A DNA stretch of 64,000 nucleotides, taken from NCBI GenBank assembly GCA_947561715.1, contig OX387197.1:1803001-1867000 (forward strand), read 5' to 3'. Position 1 is the first letter of the stretch, and the number at the start of each line of letters is the position of its first letter. The position numbers and the translations under genes were made by a program. This stretch comes from Ascidia mentula. Lineage: Eukaryota > Chordata > Ascidiacea > Phlebobranchia > Ascidiidae. Of this stretch, positions 36,389-48,375 are shown piece by piece. The notes below the pieces were generated by a model. The model made no database searches. It had not been told where the DNA came from and saw only the letters and a program-made list of their open reading frames with translations.

Positions 36389-39300
36389 TCACGCCTCATC
36401 GGCTCCTTGAAGCCGCATGGCGGCGCCATCGAGACACAACTTCAGTTTCTTCGAAACAGCAACAGTCGCTCTCTGTGAGGGAGATTTAGGAGTTTTTAAC
36501 CATTGTTACGTCACAAACATCACACGAGACAAAACAATACGATGTTTGGATCGAAAAGAGAAATCGTCACTTACGTTTTTAGTAGTTTTGTTAAGAGCCA
36601 CAAGCTGATCTTTTGCGTTGTTTACTTCTTGCAAAGCACTTTCGATTATAAACTGGAGTCGGGCAACCTGGAACAACAGTTCATTACATGAAGATGAGCA
36701 CGTTCTATCCCATGATAGCCTCGGCCTGTGCATATGTTCACAAACAAAATACAAAATAGCTAAACGTGAAGTGTTTGGTGTTTATTCTCCAATGATGTGT
36801 ATGTTGTGTGTTTGCAGCACCTTTCACGTAAGTTGAATAATAATGCAGTAACATATTACCTCATCTGTTTGATCAGTCGTAGTTGAAGGTGGGTTATCTG
36901 GCACACTTTCATCCTCAACCTCCTCTTCCACATCATCATTTTGCTCCTCATCCTGTGATTCTTGTGAGCTTGCATCGAGAACTGCCTTGTCTTCCTCCTG
37001 TTGTGATGTTTCATCATCCTGCTCCTCAGACTACATTATAATATAAGGGTGAGACCAATGTTTTCTTCTATTCAGCTAGTAATTGTTTAAAAGAAGCCAG
37101 TAAACATTTAAAAGTGTAGGTGCATGCAGAGATTTGAAGAAATTAAAAAATGAAAACCGAACCTCTAGCCTAATTGAACATTACTTTGCTTCAAAACTTT
37201 CCCTGGTTTTATTAAAATTATTACAACCCACACTCGTACCTTCTTCTCTTCAACCACAGTTTCAGGTTCATTTTCTTCAGCTTTCTCTTCATCCTGGTTT
37301 GATTTCCCATCTATCTCAGTATTGGGTTCCTCATTTTCCTTCACCTTCTCCTCCTCAGGTTCCTCATTTTCCCCCACTTCCTCAACTTCCATCTTTTCCT
37401 CCACATCCTCAATTTCCTTGACATCATTTTTCTCCTCTTTTTTAACTTCTTCTTCCTCCTCCTCCTCCTGGAAGGGAATGGCATCAGTCTCTGTGCACCC
37501 TTCCTGCTCCTCTGCATCATCCTTCATCTTTTCTTCCACATCCTGACGATCGTCAACATTAACATCCTCAAGATCAAGATCAGCTTGATCCAGATCCGTC
37601 ATCCCCTCCTTGGCATCTTTCTGCTCTTCCTTTTGCTCACTCCCATCTTCCTCATCTTGTTTTTGACCTTTCTCACCATCCCCATCATTCTTCTGATCCT
37701 CGCTGTACTCGTCCATGATAGCAAAGTCATCGTGCATTGCGAGTTCATCTGCGATTGCATCCAGTGGATCGGCTTCAACTGTAAACATGATTTATCGGAT
37801 TGTGTTATTTGGTTATCAACAAAATACGTGGTAACTACAAAGCCATATTTTTATGTCAAGGGAGTGTTGACAATACATTTTCATCATAGCATCTGTTTTG
37901 ATTAGAGTTACTCAGTAAGATTATTGTGTGCGGATAAGTAAGAAGAGTTTCTGTTAAGTTTGTGAAACATTTGATTGCTAACACAACCTTTCTGATCGTA
38001 ACACAAAAACTGTTAGGGGGGGGGGGGAGGTATAACTACTGCATAACAAAGTTTGTCTGCAGACACATTCTTTAAAACCAAGTGAACTTACCAGCAACCT
38101 CCTTGCCCTTCTCCACTGGAACATCCTCGGTTTTAACATTTTTCTTCTCTGTTGCATTTTCTTCAATTTTTTCATCTGTTTTTTTCCCATCCTTGTCAGT
38201 TTTTGCATCATCTTTCGGTTCAACTTTCACTTTCTTCTCAATGCTGTTTCTCTTGTCGTCAGATTTTGATGACGGAGCTCTTCTCCTATCTGCCGAATGA
38301 CGTTTATTATCTTTGCCGCGTTCAATGCTGGAACTTCTCTGTGATCTACGCTTGGTGTCAGTCTGTTTGAGACAAAAGCGGTTCATTTTATTAAAAAGTT
38401 AATAATTTTCTAATATCACAATGTGTAAAAATACGACTTGAATTATATACGAATATGCAGAAGTTATCTCAAAGTGTCCATTTGTAATACAACAATAAAT
38501 TAATGGAACTTCTGCATTTTCAAAAATACAAAACGCAATTAAAGCTTTCTGAAACGCTCACTGATGTAACTATAGAACTAGCATGGAACAACTGCAAAGA
38601 GTAGTCCATAATATAGTGGAAAAAATAACCAATTCCTGCCAAGCCAAGCAAGATACTTCAAGCAGTAATATCTCGACCACACAAAAAAATGTTTAGAAAC
38701 AACTGGAACAACATGATTTACCTTCAAGTCCGTCTTTCCATCTTTGGGAGGTGTTCTGCCCGGGGTGTGAGTGACAAGTCGTCGATTGTCCGACACCGAA
38801 ACGTTCAATCTGGGTTTGTCGTCAAACCTACTTTCACGAACCCTCTTGCTTGGAAGTTGGGTGGTTCCCCTGTGTTGAGAGCACATGATATTTTTTTGGT
38901 TTGTCAGATAACAAGTTAACTTACTTTCTAATGGGTGAAATTGATCGTGATCGGCCTCTCTTTCTATCGGGTTGCTAAGAAACAAACAGTAAGTAGTTAC
39001 TGGGCAACATTCCCATCAAATATTCCACTTTCACAACTACATGATCATAAATGAGGTTTCAACACTTTAGGTAAATGTAAAATAAAACCACACACATGTG
39101 TTGGCCTTACCTGCATTCTGAGTTGAAGATCTCTGTAGTTTGATCGGTCGACGAGAACGCTGCACCCGCATACTATAGGTGGTTTTGCTTTGTAATGTTC
39201 AACCATTGCAGCCGCACAATCATAAGATTCCATCTCCATGAAAGCCTGTAAATTAAAACCAGACCCTACAGTATTCTATTCACAGATGCTGCAAAACCAC

Positions 39301-42300
39301 ATTTCCACAATTGTCGACACCAGTACTTAAACTGCCATTGCATGGGATTAGTGGCAGCAGTTTTTACACAAAAATCAAGGAAAAAGTACAAATTGTTTGG
39401 GAGTGTATCTACACATACATAAATTTTTCATAAAATCATGTGTGCCTTTGTTGCTACTTTTTGTTATCATTGTGTAACTAAGTGGGTGGTTAGAAACAAC
39501 TTCGTGTGGGGTTTCAGTCTTCAGTGTGATTGCAACAGGAACCACTGAAGTACACAATGGTGAAGTGATGTAGTATTAACATTTAAAGCAATTTATGTGC
39601 CTTGTTTAAACTAAATTAGCTTCACCTGGGAAGCGTATAGGATTGATCACACAGAAGTAAAGTGTTTATATTTTAGACAGCATGTTGTTAATGATTATAG
39701 CCTTGGGCAAAATCACACCTCGATATTAACTTACAACCACTTGTGATGTAACAACCGCATGTTTTAATTTGCACTAAGTTTTGTGTGTTGAAGAAAACCA
39801 TTTTTCAATCAGGCACCAAATTGTTACAGTTGCTTCATATTCACAACTCACAACAGATTACTCATAATTCTAAGGACAAAGAGACTGGAGAAAATTTGCA
39901 AGTTTTTGCCAAAATATCTGAAATAAAATATATCAATGTTTTCTGTAATTTGGACCAGTATCTTTGCCCTCAATATTTACAATTTTTGATACAATAAAAA
40001 TGTGTTGATTTAATTTATGATTTATAAACCCTTGATTTCAATACCTGATTGAATCCATTCGGGATCTTAGCTTTAATTATGAGAATCTTGGAAACTTTCC
40101 CGAAAGCTGAGGCAAGTTGTTTGAGATCAGCTTCAACAATTCTTTGAGATTTAAATCTCATGTAAAGGACACGACCTTGCATTGCTCGCATCTCATCAGC
40201 CTACAGTTCACAATGGTGAAATAAAAAATAAATTTGCATTAAAAGAATCTGACTAATCCAGTGCTGTCTAGAGGATTTTAATGCACAACCCTGGTTTGAT
40301 AACATACCCATCAGAATATGCTTGTGCATATTTTACTTGAAGTAGTGGTGTCATAATAGTGAGGGGTCTTGTGGGTTGGTTTCAGAGGTAAAAAGGCCTT
40401 TTTAATAAAATTTAATTTGTTTTTTAGTATCTACTGTTTGTTTTTCGTTCATATCAAAAGAAATTCTAATTTTTGATAAGGTACATAACCAATATGTCTA
40501 ATTGTAAGTGTCCTTGATTACATTGGAGAGCAGACAAAGCTTAAAACCCACCTCCTTCTTCGCATTCCTCCTGCTGTCCTCCTCCCTTCTCTCACCTCGA
40601 TCACTGGGAGGGTACGATTGTCGTGGTTGTTGGGGAGCACGAGATTTGCTTGAACCTACAACAGATGGTAAGTAGTAAGTAACAGGGAATTTGTGTCAGT
40701 AGGTTTAATAAATATTATAATTAATATGCTTTCATAATGAGTTAAATGCCAGCCACTGGAGAGAAACTGCTTTCTAGTGGCATGTTCCAAGGGATATGTA
40801 CACTAGCAACCACTGACTGCATAGCAACAGAAACATTAGTAATTATGAAGCAATTCCAATATCCAGAAGAGTCATTTTTGCATTGAAAAACATGCAGCAC
40901 CAGTCGTGAATTGTCTAAGAAGCATTTGATGTGTGATGGTAAAATCACTTACTGCCGTGGGATTCATATGAAGAAGGTTGCTGCTTTAAAGCTTCTGCTT
41001 GAAGAACTTTGATGGCCTGAAGCTGAACTTCCAATACTGCAGGATCAGTCTGACCAGCCTACAAATTAACAATGAATAAATTAGATCAACTTTAAATGTG
41101 TTATGATAAAATCAGGATAGTTTGGAACTAATGACCCACATACAACCACTGCAAGGACAACTAGATTGGAAAAAGCATAGTTACCATTAATAGTGGGTTA
41201 AGTACAGTTGAAGCAGCTTGAGTGACAGATAAAGATTGCTGAGGAGTTCGTCCGACAGCAGCTGCAAGTGTATTCAACCCCTGTGCATTTGGTTGCAAAG
41301 GATTTCCTGCACACACAACGTTAAAATTACAACATGTACATGTAAGTATAGGGTGCATGTTTACATGGGGAGAAATGCGGAAGTTAAGAATTTGATGACC
41401 AACATTGCACAAATGTTTTAAACACAACTGTGTTCATCACCAGTGCAGCACATATTTGGCACCCACAATTTTTCTGCTTTGAGATAAATATATTGATGTT
41501 GGGCAAAAATTCTTCAGGATTTTATGAACTAAACATGGAGGCCAATACTGTAAGCATGACTAACTTCCAACTGTTTCACGAGAAAACTCTAATAGGCTTT
41601 TCCAAAAACGTTTTTGACAAAACTTAACTCTTAGAACACACCACAATCTATAACTGACGTCACCTACCTAACAATCCAGTGGAAGTTGGAGGATTCCTTT
41701 CCCATCTGCCTCGTTTCTCCGGGGATGCAAGCAAGTGTGAATTGTTCGACCCACGATTATCTGGTCCTCTAAGTAAACCACGAGGCGACGCCCTGTTCGC
41801 TCCCGATCTTGGCTGCAGAAAAGTCGTTTTTAAGTCGAAATAATTAATACAGACAAGGTCTATTTGAAATAACGATACTGGTGATGTCTACAAGCATAAG
41901 TGAAATCTATTTATCAATTGAAAATTTTGTAAAACAACACAACTTGAGATTCATTTTTATGAGTTGTTCAAAAATTCTGCTACTAAATCTTTGTTAGCCA
42001 TAAAAGCTGTTAGGAGAATTTAAACTCTCATTATCACACATGTACAAAAACTCACTGGTGGCTGGGATTTTTTGATGTTGTCAACTCTCTGGGATCTGCC
42101 ATAATCATGACCCTACATACAATGTTTGATTTAGCAATTTAACAGCATATGTATGAGAGTTTAATATATTTGATGGGTTCGCTACATGCAGTATTTAACC
42201 TGCTGTGCTCAAATTCCTACAATAGGAGGTCATCATCGCAGGCAAAAATAAAACATGCCATCACAAAGAAGTGACAACACTAAAACAGAACATCCCAAAT

Positions 42301-43691
42301 AATATTTATTCTTCAGAAATTGGTCATAATCGCCCCCCCTAAATTATCTAGTGGGATTTGACAAAGTGCTTCAGTTTCAAGATTTTGATTCTCGAGTGAA
42401 AGGAAGAGGATGTTTGTCAGACATATTTGTTTGAGAAAGGACACAATTTGTTAGAAAGTTGACAGTTCTGTGTTCCCTCTAGGTGATAAAATTTACAGCT
42501 TTTGAAGAAATGTGACACAACTGGAGATGTTTGACACCATCATAACTGAAAGCACATTTGCTCATGAACAAACTTTAAGTAAACAAGTTTGAATTAACAA
42601 AAAATACTCCCTATATTTTAGAGGGAACAAAGAATAGAATTAACAGTAGCTAATGTGGAAACAATCGACAACCAAGATCCAGTTTGTAAAAGACCAAGCA
42701 AGAAGCTAGGTCCTTCCAATTTGATCTAACCCGTCTATGGAAGCAATCAGCTGCTACAAGATAAAGCCACAAAAATTTACCCGGCACTTACCTGGCGATC
42801 ATCATTAATTTCTTCAACAATTCGTTTTGTTCTAAATTGTTCGTTCCTAGACTGGCTGCTGTTGTACTGATCTGAACTACTGCGAGAATATCGGTCGTTC
42901 CTGTCATCTCTAGAATGATAATTGTCATCGTCACGAGGGCGGTCCCGCCTTCGATCAACATTCCTTGCGCTGCCCCCATAAGAATCGTCATCTTGTAAAG
43001 ATGCCGGTTTGCGTTGCAAGAGTTGGCCACGCTGGGGAGGACCTGCAGATTTAAAACTTGAAGAAGGGGAGTTGTTATACTGGGCGGAGTCACCACGCGA
43101 GTACGGTGGCTCTCGAACCAAACTATTTCCACTTCTTTCGTATTGACCTCGACTTTCCGATTGATAAGATGACGCACTCCGTCGATTGTATTCGTACTCG
43201 GTTGTTGGATGGGACGGATCGTATGCAGATGAGCTGCTACGCTCCTTTGTGTACTGAGGAGATTGCCCTTTCTTCAGATCTCCTATTGCTCTAGCCAGGT
43301 TGTTAACATTGATCTCGTGCTCAGGCATTTGACTCAACTTCTGGATATCCGATTGCGATAAACCAAGACTCTTCATCAGCTGCGAAACTTCATCAGATTT
43401 TCTTCCGTCTCCTGACTTCATCTGGCGATCGTCCCAGTTTTGAGGTCGGCCTCCATAATTATCACGAGCTGGAGGTTTCGGAGGAGCTCCAAGAATTCCG
43501 TCTCTTACAGATTGAGACGGACGGGAGCCTTGCCAATCACCCTGGCGACTGTTCTTCAAGATGGAATGGGGTTGGGGACGCTGAGCTTGGGTTGGAACAG
43601 GGCCAAGAATACCCGAGCGAGAAGTCGGTTGCCTGACGGGGTAACCCTGATTGGAAGCACCCCGGAAACGAGGGGCCCCATATCGATCCAT
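36389..43691 (-). CDS. RBM20/matrin-3-family RNA-binding protein
   Basis: Fifteen exons join in phase to 1026 aa: 42792-43691, 42056-42112, 41668-41812, 41185-41306, 40953-41058, 40552-40655, 40045-40200, 39111-39245, 38925-38974, 38722-38869, 38092-38362, 37240-37778, 36860-37030, 36575-36667, 36389-36472. The N-terminal 470 residues are disordered, rich in Arg, Ser, Gly and Gln. One RRM spans about 487-570 (GRVLYMRF, LASAFGKVSKILIIKAK, NQAFMEMESYDCAAAMVEHY, SNYRDLQL), closest to RBM20, MATR3 and ZNF638. It is followed at once by an RS patch (RGRSRSISP) and then by a long Glu/Asp-rich region (about 735-968), the same order as in RBM20. A short helical segment and the tail GADEA end the protein. 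The C2H2 zinc fingers of vertebrate RBM20 and matrin-3 are not seen. The likely role is nuclear pre-mRNA splicing regulation; the exact orthologue is uncertain. Confidence 0.82.
39855..39887 (+). repeat. Short dispersed repeat, partial copy 3
   Basis: GATTACTCATAATTCTAAGG and the following GACAAAGAGACTGG resemble the repeat at 10209-10271 over about 33 bases. It lies in the intron between the two RRM exons. The match is weaker than that between the other two copies. Confidence 0.35.
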
Positions 43692-45543
43692 TCTTTACAA
43701 ACGTTTCTGTTGAACATAAAATTTGTCTACTTAACGTTTGATCTAAGAAGGTAAGTTTAAATCATTTAAAAATAAGAAGGGTTCCGATGGTTTGACAACT
43801 TTTCCTCATCTTCGGTTGGAAGTGGGAGGTTGATCACATGATGTCAACTAGGCCAAGTTTTTTGAAGTACAAAATCCATGTGCAGGAAATAATCACGAAA
43901 GTGAAAATGTTGAATTAATGAATCGGACAAATTACCCACGCAGGTTGCAAAAAGATTGAAATTAGTTTTATTGAAGTTTATATCTACCGTAGATAAACAA
44001 AAAGAATTTTCTGGGCAAAACAAGTTATTTTACGCCATATCTTCACTTAAAAATTTTACTGTTTGGTGATAACCGAGTTGATACAGGCAGATTGTGATGC
44101 TCTTGGGTTGATGTTACAAGCTAGGTTCCAAAAGAAGCATTTATTTAGAAATATCATCATTGAAAGCTTAGAAATGAGATTTCTTGCGATTCCTTGCTAC
44201 ATCTTTGATCAGACTATCAGAAACTCTGCCACAACCTCCTAAATTTCTGTGTGAAACTTTTGTGTTCATAACTTTTTACAATGTTTGGCCCTAATATTAT
44301 TCTCAGCAGTTTTGCAAATTCACAATCCCAGTGATTGGTAAAGCAACATTTGAAATGCAATAATGCAACTAAAAAAATTATGCAAACAAAAACTTGACAA
44401 ATGACTAATAATTTTACATAAATCCTGTCAACACAGACTGACAAACAGAAAAAAATAAGTCTTTCTGTGACATAGTTTGGCTAGAAGCCAAGCAGAAATG
44501 TGTTGCACAATAACAATGTTAAAAAAGTATTTTCTAGTCTTAGATGGATCAAACTTTCCACAAACTACATTCCATAAACAGCTTTTGTTGTCATATTACA
44601 AATGTACAAAGCCAGAAAAAAAATGATTAACTCGACACAAACATTTATAAAATTCTGCATTCCGCCCAAAAAATTAATAAACTATTATATATTTTGCATG
44701 AAGAAACGTACGTATTTCATATATTATTGCATTAACCAATTGTTTTTGTATGTATTGCCAACAAAATTGCAAAAATTTGCACTTCCAATCACGTCTATTT
44801 GTAGTCTTCTTATACGTGTGTTACATTTCTGTTAATCTTGTCAATTAAAAAGCATTATGTGCTCAAGATTTATTCAGTAATAGCACTTAAAAGTATTCTG
44901 AATAAATACATACCAGTTCTTGCCTTTTCACAAGATTGTGAGACGTTGTTGAATTCTGTCAAATAAAATTTACCATTGTTGTAATTTTCTGCAGTATTTT
45001 GTTACGTAACAATCACATTCTTAACACACAAACTACTACTTACCAGCAACAAGGCCAACGAATATCACAGGACAATTTTCTTTGACACAATTTCTTTTAA
45101 CTTTCTTGAAAACAAACGAAGCCGAAAAGAAAATGTCGCAAGTTCGATAAATCCCATGAGTTCAAAGTCAACGCTAATTTAATTGTACATTTTAAAAAGA
45201 ATTTTAGTTTGCTCGCCGCTTATCATGATGCGCGTTTAACACAAGGAAAATGAATAATGTTTTTCAAGTTTTTTAATTCAGTAAATTCTCCACCAATTGC
45301 TGTGATAATACACATTTATACCATTAGGTTTACTGATACCTTTTCTCCTATCATGTACTTTTTATTTCGTCGTCCTTGCGCATGCGCACAGAAAAAACAG
45401 ATCGTTTTGCACTGTTCAAAAATTTTCGTTAATATTAGTTTGTACCAGTACCAATAAAATATGATCTTAATATACTTATGTTGCATTGGCGTTTTGCGAC
45501 CCATATTACGGTAGTTTATTTCCAAATAATTGATGGTTGCCAT

Positions 45544-45713
45544 CATAGTATACTCTTATGGTAGTGCAACGGCTCCTATTTTCTTTGTTTGTTTTATTGT
45601 CTGTGGGAAACTCCGTCACGCATGATTTCCAGGAGATCAAATGCGACTTTTTGCATACGAAGAGATAGGAAACTCGCAAACAAATTCAAATTACTTAAAA
45701 CGTGGGTAGAGTT
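45544..45713 (+). repeat. Inverted duplication, arm A
   Basis: The plus strand here matches the minus strand of 47342-47477. A 65-base core (CTCCGTCACGCATGATTTCC to AAGAGATAGGAAACTC) differs at one base. Arm A holds about 35 extra bases after TAGTGCAAC. Similarity continues to CGTGGGTAGAGTTT. Confidence 0.8.
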
Positions 45714-47341
45714 TTAAAACGAATTTTCAGTATGTTAAAACAAGTATTATACTGATTCGAATGGGTAAAAAAATAAGAAAGAAATCATTTCCTTTTTGGA
45801 AATAACACGTCGTTTTTCCGAAGAATTTTTTGAAGGCCTTGTGCAAATGGAATGAAAAAGCGTAAGTATGCCTCTTTGCATTTGTTTTTGTTGTTAAGTG
45901 TGTTTCAACTTGCCTCTGCTGACGTAATTTAACTGTGACGTAATCATGACGCAGATTGTGAGTTCTAATCTGGCTAAAATCTCTTTGTTTGTTGTAGAAA
46001 GACATTTCAAGGCAAAATAACGTAGTCTGCCATAAGTAGACTATATTTTGAAGTTATTCCGGGTCTTCAGACATTTATAAATGTGCTGCTAATCTATTTT
46101 TGCATGTATCTTACATATTGATGTAATATTTTAATAGGGTTTGATCAATTTTATGTGTTGGATATGTACCAATGCACTCCATAAACTAAAAAGTGACCAA
46201 ACAAAATTAGTAGATTTTGGTATTATGTCACAAGTTCGCATGTTGCAGTTTAAAGTAAAACTCTACTTAATCTGTCTTCCTTGCCTAAATTTGTATGTCC
46301 AAATTATCACATACTATTTTGCCAGAACATGACAGAAGTAATATATTTCAGACAATCTTCAGGATTCTCAGATGAAAGAAGCAAGATTTTTGTACCAATC
46401 TCCACATATTTATATCATTGGAATTCTGTCTCTGATGAAAACATTTAATGTGTTCAAATATTAAAATTATTGTAAGTTTTATGGTGTATGATAATAAATT
46501 CTAAATCAAAATGTATGACTAACTCCTGTCTATCAAAAACCAATCACCACACAAAAAGTAAACAGGATACTTTGTTTATGTACAATTGCAAAGGAAATAC
46601 TCATGTCATGCTAGCATCAGAATATATTTATTAAAACCCAAAGCTTCTTTGAAAAATACATTTTTGAATCTAAGTTAACAGGCACATTATGTATTGTTTA
46701 TTTTTTTTATCTAGTTTTGTTTCTCCACACTGTGAATTTTGTAAATAACAACCTAAAAGAATTCATAAATATGTTTATGTATGGCAATTACACACAAGAT
46801 TACATATACATAACAAACTGACTCACATAGAAAAAACTGTAGGTGATTATGAAACATATCATATTACATAAATTTGTATGTATATTCTTCAAAAAAATAT
46901 TTTTGCCTGTGGTAGGCTACTTAACTTCACCAGTTTCACAAACATTATTTCAGAGCAAGCAGCCCCAAAGCATTTCGAGCTTTGGTCATCTGTTGATGTA
47001 CATTGTAGTTAGGAATTGAATCTTGCATGAAAATCAAAATACCTAAAAAAACGCAGTTTTACACTATAGGATACCTTATAACCGTATTTATGCCTATAAA
47101 ATGACGTCATGATTACGTCAATAGATTTATTACGTCAACACAGCTATGTATATACATACTTAAACCAAATATTACATAAGGTGGTATACTTACACTTCAA
47201 AACTTCCAATTTACACATGGTGTCCAAAAACTGTTCGACAAAACATCACCGTACCTCGGAAAGAAGGGTAGGAAATATTTAATATTTTTAATTATTGGAA
47301 TCAATATAGTACTAACTTTAACATACTAAAAATTCAGCTCG

Positions 47342-47477
47342 AAACTCTACCCACGTTTTAAGTAGTTCCAATTTATTTGTGAGTTTCCTATCTCTTCGTA
47401 TGCAAAAAGTCGCATTTGATCTCCTGGAAGTCATGCGTGACGGAGACAATGGTTGCACTACCATAAGAGTATACTAT
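47342..47477 (-). repeat. Inverted duplication, arm B
   Basis: This is the partner of arm A, about 1.6 kb away and in opposite orientation. On the minus strand it lies at the end of a 71-codon frame (ending FQEIKCDFLHTKR). Because the similarity runs equally through and beyond that stop, it reflects DNA duplication rather than protein constraint. Confidence 0.8.
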
Positions 47478-48375
47478 GTTGCCATCCATTAAATCTGTTA
47501 CGCACCAGTGATTGTCACGTGACTTTCCGTGGCAAGAACCACTTTTGATTTTAAAATTCTTCTGACATTTTTGAAACTGCATGTAAAAGCACCACTTGAC
47601 CATTAATAGTTTGTTTGCATCATATATGCGTAGTTATATTATCACTCGTGCGTACGATAAAGGAACTTGTATTTGTTCCGCTTCACGAACTCCGGTTACA
47701 CAACAAGCGTTGGATATTTCAGTTCCTCTTGCTGCAAACTTACGTACACTTACTGTGAAGCAAGTTTTACTTGCAATTTGCATTGGCTTTGTGTATGTGC
47801 GGATTTACCACCATGACATGTAGCAATGGTCTATTTTGCTAAGAGTGCCGCATAAAAGAGACTGTAGTGACAACAGTGTCAATATGAAGCTTGCAGCCAA
47901 GGGTTGTTCGGTTTTGCTGTGACCGCCGTTGCGACGTAATTCAATCTTTCGTATTACAACTGAGTAAACAGTTATGTGAAACAGTTATATCATATTACAG
48001 TGCTTGCTGCTGCACGTTGGTGAGCATTTGTGTATGCAGCCTGTGTTTGTACCTCTGTAATTTTTTGCACCTGATTGACACACAACACCTAAATAAATAT
48101 TCGCTTTTAACTTTTAAAATGATCAGCTTCTTGTTAATGGTAATTAGTTGGGTTTAACAGAAACTAAAATATTTGATCAATCTTAACTAACTCACGCATT
48201 ACTGCAGTTAGGTAGTGTCTTTCGACTTCAAGTAAGATTCGCAATGTGCGAATACCCACTAAACGACCTGCATTGGAGTTAAGTTCCGATGACCTCGCGT
48301 AATACGAAGATTACTCAGTTCGTCTGAATATTTAGCTGAACAGAGGTAGAATTCCAAACTGATTGTGAGGTAACA

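Larger units (their letters stand above)
43692..48375. other. 4.7 kb intergenic region between divergent RBM20-like and Kelch genes
   Basis: This AT-rich interval must hold both upstream regions. No gene is supported. It carries an inverted duplication (45544-45713 and 47342-47477). A cluster of cAMP-response-like words (one TGACGTCA and two TTACGTCA) lies at about 47102-47140. Confidence 0.45.

Noticed and set aside
38016-38030. Run of G residues in an RBM20-like intron
   Set aside because: A simple homopolymer tract with no second G-tract arrangement to suggest a quadruplex array.
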